This document shows positions 22,642 through 33,801 of a stretch of 64,000 nt of DNA, one piece after another. The stretch's first letter is position 1. Each line of letters starts with the position of its first letter. The notes beneath the pieces were generated by a model, which was not told where the DNA came from, ran no database searches, and saw only the letters and a program-made list of their open reading frames with translations. The DNA is taken from positions 1,258,226 through 1,322,225 of the forward strand of contig CALNXK010000157.1 in assembly GCA_942486035.1 (NCBI GenBank), given 5' to 3'. Made by a program: the position numbers and the translations under genes. The DNA comes from Porites lobata (lineage: Eukaryota; Cnidaria; Anthozoa; Scleractinia; Poritidae).

Positions 22642-23411
22642 ATGCGTGTACCTTAGTGCCAACCGTTTTTCGATGGCATGGGAAAATGGAATTCAAATTC
22701 CATTTCCATTTTTTTTTCGTTTTCGCATGACATTGAAAAACAGATTTGAATTTTGCTTTTTGTTTTTCGTTTTCGCATTACTTTGAAAACCGGATATGAA
22801 TTTTGTTTTTCTTTTTTTTATTTTCGTATCACTTTGAAAAACGGGTTTTGTATGGCTTGTTAGAGTCTTGTTATGTACTTATGATGTAGTTGTATCGTGT
22901 ATCCGAAATCAACGTGTTTTTTTCGCGGCTATCATCATATTATTTGTCATCCCTTGTTAAAAAAGGAGTACAGTGTGTGGGGGACATATCATGGGGGCGG
23001 GGGAGTTCACCACTCACTTTGGTCCCGGGGCCAAATTCAGTTACTTTCCTTTGCATAAAAAGTGAATTCCCCGGTCAACCGCGAGGGGGTGTACGGGGAC
23101 TTCAAATGACAAACGAAATTCAGATCTGTTTTTCAAATAACAAGCCATACAAAAACGAAATTCAAATCCGTTTTCCAAAGTGATGTGAAAACGAAAAAAG
23201 AAATTCATATCCCTTTTTCAAAGTCAAGGATGCGAAAACAAAAACGAAAAACGAAGCTCAAATGCGTTTTTCAAAGTGATGTGAAAACGAAAAACGAAAT
23301 TCATATCTGTTTTTCAATGTCATGCGAAAACGAAAAACGAAAAATGGAAATGGAATGTGAATTCCATTTTCCCATGCCATCGAAAAACGGTTGGCACTAA
23401 GGTACACGCAT
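22642..23411. mobile_element. 770-bp hAT-like non-autonomous transposon with subterminal repeat arrays
   Basis: Perfect ends ATGCGTGTACCTTAGTGCCA and their mirror, flanked by an exact 8-bp duplication TGAAGAGA (22634-22641 and 23412-23419). Each arm holds several 40-50 bp units of the type cgaaaaacgaaattcatatc plus tttttcaaagtgatg. The middle (22870-23120) is unrelated spacer. No transposase frame. 8-bp duplications suit hAT or P families. Confidence 0.88.
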
Positions 23412-23419
23412 TGAAGAGA

Positions 23420-24136
23420 CTTGCACTTTCAAGAGACAAAGCGGAAAGTTGAACGATCAGTTTGCTCAACCTAGTCATTGCTGAGTTTCTTATGTTGGAG
23501 CTCTCCTCAAATTGCATGGCCTAAACCGCCGTGACGAATTATTTTAATCCATATCCTTAGTATTTTTCCTTTCCAGTTTTTATGTTGTACGTCATTTCCG
23601 CCTCTCCCTTTTATTGCGACATTCTCCACCTATATAATATTGTGATTGCTACATAAGTTCAGTAACATCTGTAAACCTGAAGAAGGCTGGTATGGCCAGC
23701 CGAAATATTGTTATAAAAAACAATAAACGTTGTTTTAAATCAGCTTTGCTGTAGTCTTCGGACTTCTCGTTCTTGTTCTTTATATTTTGGCTGATTTGAT
23801 CTCTTCTCGAGAGATCCAACGTTTACATCTAGCAGGATCTTCGTCCACGGTTTTTGCAGTTAATTTAATCCAAAATTGTTAGCTGGTTTGATTTTGGACC
23901 AACGCGAAAATGTAGCCTCCGCTCGTAGGGTAGGTTTCTGGGAAACTACCCTCCTATCCAATTTTGGCTTAAGGAGGGGCAGAGGTGGGCGTTTTCCCCA
24001 GAAACCTAAATTTTCACAAGACTTCCTTTTTCAACATCTAGTTTTTCTTTTCTCTTCCTCACGAAAGAAGGCGGCGAGAATTGGATAAGCATGAAGATAT
24101 GACAAGTGAAAGGATTTTGACTGGTTGATCCGGTTA
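23420..24136. other. No protein gene; contains a hammerhead-like motif
   Basis: Apart from the motif at 23676-23727, I see no gene in this stretch. Confidence 0.45.
23676..23727 (+). ncRNA. Hammerhead-ribozyme-like motif, probably of a Penelope-like element
   Basis: CCTGAAGA, then a stem (aggctgg / ccagcc) closed by a short loop, then CGAAA, then a second stem (tattgtt / aacaata). This is the order CUGANGA - stem II - GAAA - stem III of minimal hammerheads found in Penelope-like elements. The base after stem III is A rather than the required U, so activity is doubtful. Confidence 0.4.
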
Positions 24137-24505
24137 ACCCTTTAAAGGGGCTATGTCACGCAATTTGCTATCCTTTTTTAAAGCTAACACGTGTCTTAAA
24201 TTCCAAAAATAATGGTCCAGTTTTGTTATTCAAGACTATAATCAGGCATTGAAACTATTTCCCGTCGTAAATTGCAACAGATGGCAAGGATGGACTTGGG
24301 TTGACACTTAAAATTGGGCCAACGTTTTCGAGTTTGAAAGCTATGCCTCCAGAAATAGCAAAAAAAACCATTTTGGTAATTTGTATGGTTTCTTCTTTGT
24401 AACTTTACAGGAGCGTTTTGTGTCTGGGTAGAGACACTAAGTAATGACTTCAGTAAAGAATTGACCGAAAACAGCAATATCTTCGTGACATGGTCCCTAA
24501 GAGTG
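24137..24505. mobile_element. MITE with imperfect TIRs
   Basis: aaaggggctatgtcacg at the left is mirrored by cgtgacatggtccctaa at the right (about 24484-24500). Non-coding. Confidence 0.65.
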
Positions 24506-24509
24506 ATCA

Positions 24510-25417
24510 GCATCAAATTTTCCCCTGTAACATCAATGGTTTATAAAACTGATCTGTCACGAGAAATAAGAACGCAAACCACACTAGAAGAATTCAATCG
24601 CTAATTTAACAACTTCACTTTACTATGTTTTCTCCTCCCCTCGTCCGGCGCTGTAAGCTTATCTCTCGCGCTTTGCGCTATACTCTGTCCTCTCGATCCA
24701 TCTCGCATGCGGGTGTAGCCTACCTCCAGTCGCTCGATTATCGGTACGATTGGTTGTTTACTATTTACATGGGGAAACCAGTCGGTTCACAGTTTGGTAT
24801 GCGTAATACAGAACTGGTAAATTTCGCCCTGGGACCTCATTAAGGACGGTACCCACTAATGGGAAGTATTTTTTTCCCAGATAATGACTGTGTGAGACAA
24901 GTAGATGATATCAGGGGCTATTGAAATCCAAAAAGAAAACTGGGGATAACCGCGCTTTTTTCAGAGATAACAAAAATCAGTCTCATTTCCTGGAAAAAAA
25001 GGCCGTGAGGGTTTAAAACTTGTAACAAGAAGAAATGGAACACAAATTTCGATCTAGATCATTCCATCTGGAAAAACAGGACTTCTTCTATCTACAGTCG
25101 ATTCTCGCCTTGCGAGCATCCCGCTGTAACGGACAGCCCGTCGTTATCCAGAAACAGTGCCCGAATGCCACGAGTTTTTGCGTGTGATGTGAGTTTTGGC
25201 CACGGCACGGAGAGTTGAACTAACTTTCTGGTTAGAATTTCCAGTGGAGATTTTCTTCTTGGTTTTCTAGTTAGGACTTAAAAGGCTGAATTTGTCATTT
25301 TTCACTTTTTCTTGTAGCGGTAATGTTTAAACCCATTGTTTGCGACGGGCTTGCCGTGACTACTGACATACCTGCGTTTGTCTTTGCTACTTGCTGAGAA
25401 GCGGTTTTTTAGCTGGG
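24510..25417. other. No gene recognised; left border of the tandem units
   Basis: Short frames without family features. The sequence ccattagcaacatctaaaaa at 25418 marks the point that recurs at about 32143. Confidence 0.5.
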
Positions 25418-25499
25418 CCATTAGCAACATCTAAAAAGTTAACTTCAAACGTCATGCAGAACAAAAGGTGTTCAGTACTCCGATTTTTCTCCCTCGTAT

Positions 25500-25895
25500 C
25501 AGGGGCACCCAACGAGAATATAGTTCAAAACCACTTAAACATAGCATTGTTAAATGTATTTTAGTATTTAAACGGTAGATATAGGCATATTTTTATCCCC
25601 TAGAAATTTTCCATCTGTTTGGATTTCCTAGCTGAAAGTATAGTGATCCGAAAATTATAGGGATCAAAACGTATCTTTCCGAAAATTTCAGCCAGAAAAA
25701 AGACTCCCGAAAATTCTAGGTGACCTTTTAAGGGTAAAAATCCGTTAAAAATTGGCAGTTATACCATTTTTAGATGTTCGAAAATCCTAGAGAGGCAGGC
25801 AAGCACGAAATTTTACAACAAATATTCCGAAAATTGCAGATCGCAAATCGTCTTCCGAACAGATATTTTCCTAAAATTGTCGTTGGGTGCCCCTG
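25500..25895. mobile_element. MITE with GGGGCACCCAACG ends, unit 1
   Basis: Ends caggggcacccaacga and tcgttgggtgcccctg, flanked by TCGTAT on both sides (25494-25499 and 25896-25901). An inverted, older copy lies at 27068-27464. Non-coding, with repeated gaaaattctaggtgacc-like words. Confidence 0.82.
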
Positions 25896-26302
25896 TCGTA
25901 TTTCGTTCTTCCTCAAAACGAAACACGAGCTCCCATAAAAACGCCTGCATGGGAGGCTAATTTATATGTTTCTATTTTCAGTAGCTATGGGGGCTCTGCT
26001 TCGCGGACGCTCCGCTATAAACACTATAAACATACTTACTGACTTCATATTTTGGGTTGAAGAATACCGTTCGTTATACCGAGGACTTCAGTCGTGATAT
26101 AGAGGTTCACTGACCGGTAGATCTGTCAGAAGGCATCCCACGTCTACCATCGTTATCGAATTTTTTGGTGTAAGACTATTACATGTAACTGATACTGTTA
26201 TGCAAGAATTTTTTTTTTCGTTCCAGGTCTGTTTTCAAAATACTTCTTTTCCGTTTATCACTCAGCACCTCGCAAATTCAGATGTTTTATCACTCCAGTC
26301 CA

Positions 26303-26515
26303 TGTTTTACATACATACATACATACATATATAATTTATTTGATATTGCAGGTTAAAAATACAGGCAACTAATTATAGCTGATGTGGAGCTGCCTAATAA
26401 TCAAATAAAAAACAAATAAATAACAAATAAATAAATAAATAAATAAATAAATAGATAGATTAATTGATAGATAAAAGATACATTGTAAACTGAACTATAT
26501 ATATATATACAACTA
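26303..26515. repeat. Microsatellites (CATA)n, (AAAT)n and (TA)n, unit 1
   Basis: acatacatacatacatacat at about 26308, aaataaataaataaataaat at about 26430, and a short ta run near 26500. Equivalent tracts at about 33045-33245 in unit 2 differ in length, as expected of slippage. Confidence 0.9.
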
Positions 26516-26639
26516 TATAACTACATACAACTATATACAAGCTTAAGAAGATAAAATTTGAAATTACAAGCTAGCAGTTAAGACTTAATATATATAAAAA
26601 ATAAAACGAAATTAAAAAATTAAACATATAAAAAGTTAT

Positions 26640-27065
26640 CAAGATCCTTATTGCAGTTCATGCAGGTTTCTCTAATAAATGAGTGCTGCTTTGTTGGTAG
26701 ATGTTTTAAGAACTCTTTTGAATGTATCAATGTTGTCACATTCTCAGGTTGTCGTATCTAAACAGTTCCAGACAACTGGACCCCTAAATAAAAGACTGTC
26801 TCTACCTGGTACTAGCTAATTCTGTTTTTTTTCTAGGTACTTCCATTAACTTTAATTTGCGTCTTGAGTCCGTAATTTATTAATTACACGTTGAGACAAA
26901 CTATTTAGCATGTGTTTTGCCTGACATCTCAATAGCTAATGTTTGTTTATAACTGAATATACCCAAAACTTTGCCAGTGAACACGCTGTTATTTTTCACA
27001 ATTCATAATATTCTTGGGCAGGCTATGTATTAATTTAGCCGCTCTTAGATGAAATCGTTCAATCT
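26640..27065 (-). mobile_element. Decayed LINE, ORF2 C-terminus, unit 1
   Basis: Minus-strand frames, broken by stops, read ERFHLRAAKLIHSLPKNIM and QSFIYRGPVVWNCLD, then FKRVLKTS. These are the conserved C-terminal patterns of CR1/Rex-type LINE ORF2 (RAAK.I..LP, F.YRGP.VWN.L, FKR.LK). No intact RT. Confidence 0.7.
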
Positions 27066-27067
27066 CT

Positions 27068-27464
27068 AGGGGCACCCAGCGTCAATTTTCGGAAAATATC
27101 TGTTCGCGAGACGATTTAAGATCTAGAATTTCGGAACATTTGTTGTATAATTTCTTGCTTGCCAGTCTTTCCAAGGATTTTCGAACATCTAAAAAATGGT
27201 ATAATTGCCCATTTTAACGGATTTTTACCCTAAAAAGGTCACCTAGAATTTTCGGGAACCTTTTTCTGGCTGAAATTTCCGAAAAGGTAAGTTTTGATCC
27301 CTGTAATTTTCGAATCACTATACTGGACTTTCAGCTAGGAAATCCGAACAGATGAAAAATCCTCTGGGATAAAAATATGCCTATATCTACCGTTTAAATA
27401 CTAAAATACATTCAACAATGTTATGTTTAAGTGGTTTTGAACTATATTCTTGTTGGTTGCCCTC
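27068..27464. mobile_element. Inverted older copy of the GGGGCACCC MITE, unit 1
   Basis: Reverse-complement similarity to 25500-25895 along its length; the right end is degraded (ggttgccct). Confidence 0.78.
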
Positions 27465-27539
27465 GAATTTCGGCAAAAGTAGCAAGAGAACAGCTTCCCG
27501 ACACTGATATGGAGAAAGTTCCATGAGGAAGTATAGTCT

Positions 27540-27840
27540 ATATATACCGCATTTTTTCGCTTATAAAGCGCAGCATTTTTTCAACAAAAGTTTGCTTGAT
27601 AGCTCTAACTCTGTTGTGATTTCGGGATGCATCTTATAACTGGCAGACTCTGTCGAACTTTTGCCGCACAAAACACCTTTGCCACACCTAGCTAAAACTG
27701 CCGTACCAAAAAAAAGAAATTGATTCAGACGCCGCTCTTTTGTCGTACTTTCAACAATTAGGTTCGGCACATGAGTGGAGCGGTGTCTTAGCAGGACCTT
27801 AGTAACCAATCCCAAAGCTACCAGTTATGCCGCAGGCTTG
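27540..27840. repeat. Pogo/Tigger-like element end, unit 1
   Basis: cgcattttttcgcttataaa followed by gatgcatcttataactggc resembles the gcgtcttata words of pogo-type DNA transposons. An 84-codon minus-strand frame recurs in units 2 (34301-34555) and 3 (62268-62516), but only because the units are duplicated. No transposase pattern. Confidence 0.45.
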
Positions 27841-28067
27841 CAACTCATAGCCTAGGATGTTATGGTCTACGGAATGAAAGGCTTTTTCTGAAATCAATAA
27901 AGATTGCTCCAATTACTTTGCCATCGTCTTATGGATAGCTTCCACATCGCTGTAAGGTATAATAACAATGATTCAGATGATAGACCCTTTCTGTAGCCCC
28001 ACTGGTTCCGTTGCAAAACACATTTCAAGTGTCGGTCTTAAAATTCACATTTGATATTTTGCTGCGA

Positions 28068-29000
28068 ATACTTAGCAATATCAAAGGTCGGCAGTTACCA
28101 CTCCAGTCCATTTCATGTTTTATCACATGCCGGAAACATCTGGTCTTCTCTGCTACCAAAAGGGGAATCCCCGGCTATACGAGCATTCAGTTGCGTCATG
28201 TGTGATCTTGCCTAAATGATCAAGGAAGTGAGTGGAACTGACTTTAGCTATAGGGTGTTCATAGTCCCCTTTTTCGAGATTTGTCCTTTTTGGGTAAGGG
28301 GATAGGAAGTGACTGTGCCTAAAAACTTACGGCTACTAATTTGTACTCTTCGCAATCCATCTCTGCAGTCATGGGAAACATTGGAAACTGTAACTGGAGG
28401 TGACTAAGGAAAATACTTAGCAATGTCAAAGGTTGGCAGTTACCACTTCAGTCCATTTCATGTTTTATCACATGCCGGAAACATCTGGTCTTCTCTGCTA
28501 CCAAAAGGGGAATCCCCGGCTATACGAGCATTCAGTTGCGTCATGTGTGATCTTGCCTAAATGATCAAGGAAGTGAGTGGAAGACCAAAATGTTATAATC
28601 AACACCACAGTCTTAACTTCAAAGTTTCGGGTTGCCTCTGTAGTTTCAAAGTTACTTTCTAGATGATGATCAAACGTAACCTAGCCTATCGCTAGCTAGA
28701 TCCAGACCGTACTGAGTATTTTGAGAATTTTAGGGTGTTATGTTTATAGTCATATGACCAAAAATCTGCTGATAGTCACGAGACATTGTTGTCTGTACCT
28801 GTACGGAGTGTATTTAGGTGGTATGTACTCGCGTTTATTGTAACTGACTTTAGTTATAGGGTGTTCATAGTCCCCTTTTTCGAGATTTGTCCTTTTTGGG
28901 TAAGGGGATAGGAAGTGTCTGTGCCTAAAAACTTACGGCTACTAATTTGTACTCTTCGCAATCCATCTCTGCAGTCATGGGAAACATTGGAAAATGTAAC
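28068..29000. repeat. Nested local duplications inside the tandem units
   Basis: Blocks such as ttcatagtccccttttt..gag (28258 and 28865), tacttagcaat..gtcaaagg (28070 and 28421) and ataggaagtg..tgtgcctaaa recur. In unit 2 the series is expanded (34975-36500). Confidence 0.75.
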
Positions 29001-29673
29001 TGTAGGTGACTAAGAAAAGTCTTGTAGGCTTTCAGTACCAGCCCTGCTGTTGACATAGGTCATAAAGAACAAAACCTTTATCGTAGTATTTTTGGATATA
29101 TTGTAGAATTTCTCTTTCGGTCTACCCACAGCGAAGAATCAGTTGAAATGCAGTAGAAGAACGAATGAACATTTGCAAAGTGCTATAAACCAGTATAAAC
29201 AGCTAATGCTTTGAACGGCTGATGCCGCTTGGATTTTCATATGGACCAATCTAGGTCTGCAGTGGAAGGTATAAAAGCTCAACAATGACGCCCAGCTACA
29301 GTGTACCCCGGGGGTAATTTAAGAATGGTCGGGTAGGGATATGCCACTGGGACCCCGGAACCTTTACTCTAGACCTGACCTAGTAAGTTCGGCTGAATTT
29401 TGCTATCCTAAACTAGACTAAGCCCCCAACATCTCTCCGCATCCTAGAGTAGCTATTTTCAGGAAATTTCATACTGGGGTGAACACTTTCTTTGCTATTA
29501 AACTGAATTAATTGCAGGTAAATTCAGATTTTCCGATTTCCGGTTCCCCTAGCCTAGAGTAAAATCTTCAAGCCATTGACCACGGAGTTTTTGGAAAAAT
29601 GACATCCTTTTTTTTTTAGACACAACCTCTCTGATTCTATACCCTACCCAGAGTAGGTTGAAAAACCAGACCC

Positions 29674-29874
29674 TTAACCCTTTCACTGCCAAACGTGGCC
29701 AAAGGCAAATTTCGACCAAATTTCTAAAATTTTGACAAACAAATAGCATCATGTGAAAGTACAGGCAGAGATCTTTCATTTGAATGGTCACATCATAGGA
29801 TTTCGTCCATAGACTGAAAAGGTAGAGTCACCTTACAAAACTCCATCAAACACCCTGGCAGTGAAAAGGGTTAA
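29674..29874. mobile_element. TTAA MITE, unit 1
   Basis: TTAACCCTTTCACTGCCA at the left mirrors TGGCAGTGAAAAGGGTTAA at the right. TTAA is both target and boundary, as for piggyBac-derived MITEs. Confidence 0.82.
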
Positions 29875-30150
29875 CAGCGGCACATACCTATAAACTGATT
29901 TCATGTATGGCAGTACCCCCTGGCAGTATACCCGCCAGATAGGCCACTGACAGGCATATGTACTCAAGGCAAGCACAATTTGCAGTGTTAGTGTGAATAA
30001 AATTACATGACTAGAGATTATTCTTTGTCTATCTGCATGTCTTGCTAAACAAGGCGGGTCGGCTAAGACAATCAATTAAGAAGAATTTCTTTAATTATCA
30101 ATGTTATTATTAGTACTGGCTAATATTTTTCTTTTTCCCCCTCTTTCCAG

Positions 30151-30371
30151 CGATCATGAAAGTATGCTGTGGTGCTGTTAAAACGATAAAGGGTGCTGTC
30201 GCATTGGCTGTCGCATTTTTCTTCGCTGTTTCCTTGTTTAGACTGGTTGTCGAAATCTTTAGATTCGGTACAGGCTGTGCACAGGATGATTCAATCTGTA
30301 TCGCTTTTGTAGTAGGCCTAGGTGTTGGAGTCCCTGTGTTGATCACCTTAAGGATGTTACGACGGAAAATG
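30151..30371 (+). CDS. cGLR copy 1, exon with two membrane spans
   Basis: The acceptor is ttttccccctctttccag; ATG follows at 30156 and the donor is GTATGA after the 72nd codon, phase 0. It starts MKVCCGAVKTIKG. Two hydrophobic stretches, residues about 13-35 and 47-66, are separated by a short polar loop (GTGCAQDDS). The N-terminal CC could be acylated (inference). The next in-phase acceptor is at 31041-31045, leading into the Mab-21 exon, so the enzyme would be held in a membrane with the catalytic domain following the second span. The acceptor upstream of the ATG implies a 5' untranslated exon that I could not locate. Copies: 37642-37862 and, damaged, 51295-51524. Confidence 0.72.
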
Positions 30372-31045
30372 GTATGAGCTAAATTTGTACTTAGATTCAA
30401 CTGCAGTTGCAATACTACTGAAACAGGTACTTCGCGAATTCAAAGATACGCCTGTCGGTTACAGCACACAAAAACACGTGAACTCTGAAGTTCAAAAGCC
30501 AGATAGTGCTTCCGTTCTTCAGTCCTGACAATCATCTTAGCAGACCTCTCAGGAAACAGAAATTGTCTTCAACGAGTTCAAAAGTTCGTGGTTTGTGGTT
30601 TATGATTGGTGGATTTCGATCCATGTTTTGGTTTTCTGTGTTTCGCAGTAACGACTTAGGTCACGTGGTTTTGTTTGTCAAACCAAAAGGTGAGCTCACG
30701 TTGTACAATGGCACAGGTACTAGTTGGAGATAAATGCTAAAAAAGTAGTACTGATTCAGGCTCCGAAGGCTTTTTATAGACATTCAAAGTTATATAAGAT
30801 TGTTTACTGCTATGTAGTGTAAAATCAGCTTGTGGATGATAAGTGACAAGTAAGAAGGAAAACAATAGCAGCGCGCTTTATCACTGGATAATGTTCCTTT
30901 ATTAGTGGGAAGCCACTAATCCAAAATCTTTAGAGCAATCGGTGCGAAGGATTTTTATAACGTATAGTGTTATGCACGAAACGGTTTCTATTTATGCTGC
31001 CTTTGTTTAACCACTACGCCACTACGTTTTGCTCTTCCCTTTCAG

Positions 31046-32149
31046 CCTATCTATTTCCCAGTCTCTTGTGGTCACAGAAAGTTAATATTTACCGGAACAA
31101 GTTCCAAATCTCTTGAAGAAATACTTTTGTGCGTTGAACAAAATATCGCGACAGAAGAGGAACTTCGTCACTTGAAAGAAGGAGCTCAATGTTATCTGAA
31201 TGATATCAAGGTTCAGCTGGAAAAGGCAGCAGGAATGCAAATGAAGCTTATCTTTTCAGGAAGTACGGTTGAGAGATACGGAATCCCACGGATGCTGTTA
31301 GGCAATAGCTGCTGCGCTGGTTTCAGTCTTGGTTCTCTTCACACTGGTCTTGACGTCATGATTTGCCCCATGGCAGTAAGAGCTTGTTTTTCAGGTCAAG
31401 GGGACATACATTTGGCACCCCTTATTAGCGATGGCGTCAGGGTTATTGGATACACTAAGCTATTTCGCCTTACTCCTATGCGCAAAACGATTTGGATCAG
31501 CCCAAGGCTTGCCATAAATGAAGGCAAAGATGCTGTGAAAAGCACCCCTCTTCTCAATTTTCCTAAGAAACCATGGTATGTTTTGGCGCCAAAAATACAT
31601 GTCGAATCCAAAGGGCCAGCATTGAAGATTAGCGTGCCTGCTGGTTTTGAGTTGGACGTCACATTTTGTTTCTACTGCCCTGAGTGGCCAACCAATAGTG
31701 ACTGGCCTTCTCGACCACGCTACTGGCCTAGTATGGCTGATGCGCAGAGGATTATGTCACTTGGCTGTCATGTGGTAGCAAAGTCGGCACCATGCGACAA
31801 GGAGAACAAAAGCTGGAGATTCTCTTTCTCTGTGGCAGAATGTGAACTATCTAAGCTAGTACCAGATACAGCAAAGAAATGTTTCTTGGCATTGAAAATC
31901 ATCCTAAAGGACCATCTCCAGCCCGTAGTTCCTGAAATCAGTTCATACCACATTAAAACTGTTTTTCTTAACACTATGGAAAAATTACCAGTCGGTTTCT
32001 GGGCAGACGAAAACATTGAAATATGCTTTCTAACATTACTGAAAGAGCTTCACATTGCCCTTCGGACAATGAAATGCCCACATCATTGGTTTAGTTCCAT
32101 CAATTTGTTTTCAATTTGGTTTCTACTGACCGCAGCTTTACCCCATTAG
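31046..32149 (+). CDS. cGLR copy 1, Mab-21 nucleotidyltransferase exon, truncated
   Basis: The acceptor CCCTTTCAG at 31045 is in phase 0 with the membrane exon; the joined product would be 439 residues. It shows the Mab-21/cGAS-like fold: FSGSTVERYG (GS loop), LHTGLDVM, FELDVTFCF with EWP, and the later SWRFSFSVAE and YHIKT motifs. cGAS-like receptors make cyclic dinucleotides from ATP/GTP when bound to nucleic acid. Here the first metal-binding acid is Gly (GGT at 31346-31348) where copy 2 and the third gene have Asp. The protein also ends early (FSI then WFLLTAALPH) because the tandem junction falls in the exon, removing about 115 C-terminal residues. It is probably not an active synthase, possibly a pseudogene or a decoy. 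Confidence 0.78.
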   Translation, partial: PIYFPVSCGHRKLIFTGTSSKSLEEILLCVEQNIATEEELRHLKEGAQCYLNDIKVQLEKAAGMQMKLIFSGSTVERYGIPRMLLGNSCCAGFSLGSLHTGLDVMICPMAVRACFSGQGDIHLAPLISDGVRVIGYTKLFRLTPMRKTIWISPRLAINEGKDAVKSTPLLNFPKKPWYVLAPKIHVESKGPALKISVPAGFELDVTFCFYCPEWPTNSDWPSRPRYWPSMADAQRIMSLGCHVVAKSAPCDKENKSWRFSFSVAECELSKLVPDTAKKCFLALKIILKDHLQPVVPEISSYHIKTVFLNTMEKLPVGFWADENIEICFLTLLKELHIALRTMKCPHHWFSSINLFSIWFLLTAALPH

Positions 32150-32224
32150 CAACATCTAAAAAGTTAACTTCAAACGTCATGTAGAATAAAAGGTGTTCAG
32201 TACTCCGATTTTTCTCCCTCGTAT

Positions 32225-32624
32225 CAGGGGCACCCAACAAGAATATAGTTCAAAACCACTTAAACGTAGCATTGTTGAACGTATTTTAGTATTTAAACGG
32301 TAGATATAGGCATATTTTTATTTCCTAGAAATTTTCCATCTGTTCGGATTTCCTAGCTGAAAGTCTAGTGATCCGAAAATTATAGGGATCAAAACCTACC
32401 TTTCCGAAAATTTCAGTCAGAAAAAAGGCTCCCGAAAATTCTAGGTGACCTTTTAAGGGTAAAAATCCGTTAAAAATGGGCAATTATACCATTTTTTATA
32501 GATGTTCGAAAATCCTAGGAGAGGCAGGCAAGCACGAAATTTTACAACAAATGTTCCGAAAATTGCAGATCGCAAATCGTCTTCCGAACAGATATTTTCC
32601 TAAAATTGTCGTTGGGTGCCCCTG
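32225..32624. mobile_element. GGGGCACCC MITE, unit 2
   Basis: Counterpart of 25500-25895, again with TCGTAT on both sides (32219-32224 and 32625-32630). Confidence 0.82.
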
Positions 32625-33364
32625 TCGTATTTCGTTCTTCCTCAAAACGAAACACGAGCTCCCATAAAAACGCCTGCGTGGGAGGCTAATTTATATGTTT
32701 CTATTTTCAGTAGCTATGGGGGCTCTGCTTCGCGGACGCTCCGCTATAAACACTATAAACATAATTACTGACTTCATATTTTGGGTTGAAGAATACCGTT
32801 CGTTATACCGAGGACTTCAGTCGTGATATAGAGGTTCACTGACCGGTAGATCTGTCAGAATTAAGGCATCCCACGTCTACCATCGTTATCGAATTTTTTG
32901 GTGTAAGACTATTACATGTAACTAATACTGTTATGCAAGAATTTTTTTTTTTTTCGTTCCAGGTCTGTTTTCAAAATATTTCTTTTCCGTTTATCACTCA
33001 GCACCTCGCAAATTCAAATGTTTTATCACTCCAGTCCATGTTTTTTACATACATACATACATATATATATAATTTATTTGATATTGCAGGTTATAAAATA
33101 CAGGCAACTAATTATAGCTGATGTGGAGCTGCCTAATAATCTAATAAAAAACAAATAAATAACAAATAAATAAATAAATAAATAAATAGATAGATTAATT
33201 GATAGATAAAAGATACATTGTAAACTGAACTATATATATATACAACTATATAACTACATACAACTATATACAAGCTTAAGAAGGTAAAATTTGAAATTAC
33301 AAGCTAGCAGTTAAGACTTAATATATATAAAAATAAAACGAAATTAAAAAATTAAACATATACA

Positions 33365-33800
33365 AAGTTATCAAGATCCTTATTGCAGTTCATGCAGGTT
33401 TCTCTAATAAATGAGTGCTGCTTTGTTGGTAGAAGTTTTAAGAACTCTTTTGAATGTATCAATGTTGTCACATTCTCAGGTTGTCGTATCTAAACAGTTC
33501 CAGACAACTGGACCCCTAAATAAAAGACTGTCTCTACCTGGTACTAGCTAATTCTGTTTTTTTTTTTCTAGGTACTTCCATTAACTTTAATTTGCGTCTT
33601 GAGTCCGTAATTTATTAATTACATGTTGAGACAAACTATTTAGCATGTGTTTTGCCTGACATCTCAATAGCTAATGTTTGTTTATAACTGAATATACCCA
33701 AAACTTTGCCAGTGAACACGCTGTTATTTTTCACAATTCATAATATTCTTGGGAGGCTATGTATTAATTTAGCCGCTCTTAGATGAAATCGTTCAATCTC
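33365..33800 (-). mobile_element. Decayed LINE, unit 2
   Basis: Counterpart of 26640-27065 with the same stops, duplicated together with the unit. Confidence 0.7.
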
Positions 33801-33801
33801 T

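Larger units (their letters stand above)
25418..32116 (+). repeat. Tandem unit 1 (about 6.7 kb) carrying cGLR copy 1
   Basis: Begins ccattagcaacatctaaaaa and ends inside the cGLR coding exon after tttgttttcaatt. A filler of about 25 bp (32117-32141) joins it to unit 2. Within it, in order: MITE, microsatellites, decayed LINE, inverted MITE copy, pogo-like end, internal short duplications, TTAA-MITE, then the cGLR exons. By eye the units differ at only a few percent of positions. Confidence 0.88.

Noticed and set aside
27561..27815. An 84-codon minus-strand frame repeated at 34301-34555 and 62268-62516
   Set aside because: Its conservation follows from duplication of the whole tandem unit. 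It has no domain pattern and overlaps pogo-like repeat sequence.
30506..30733. Open frame between the two cGLR exons, repeated in unit 2
   Set aside because: Lies in the intron, is not in phase with flanking exons, and breaks at a different point in unit 2 because of a one-base change.
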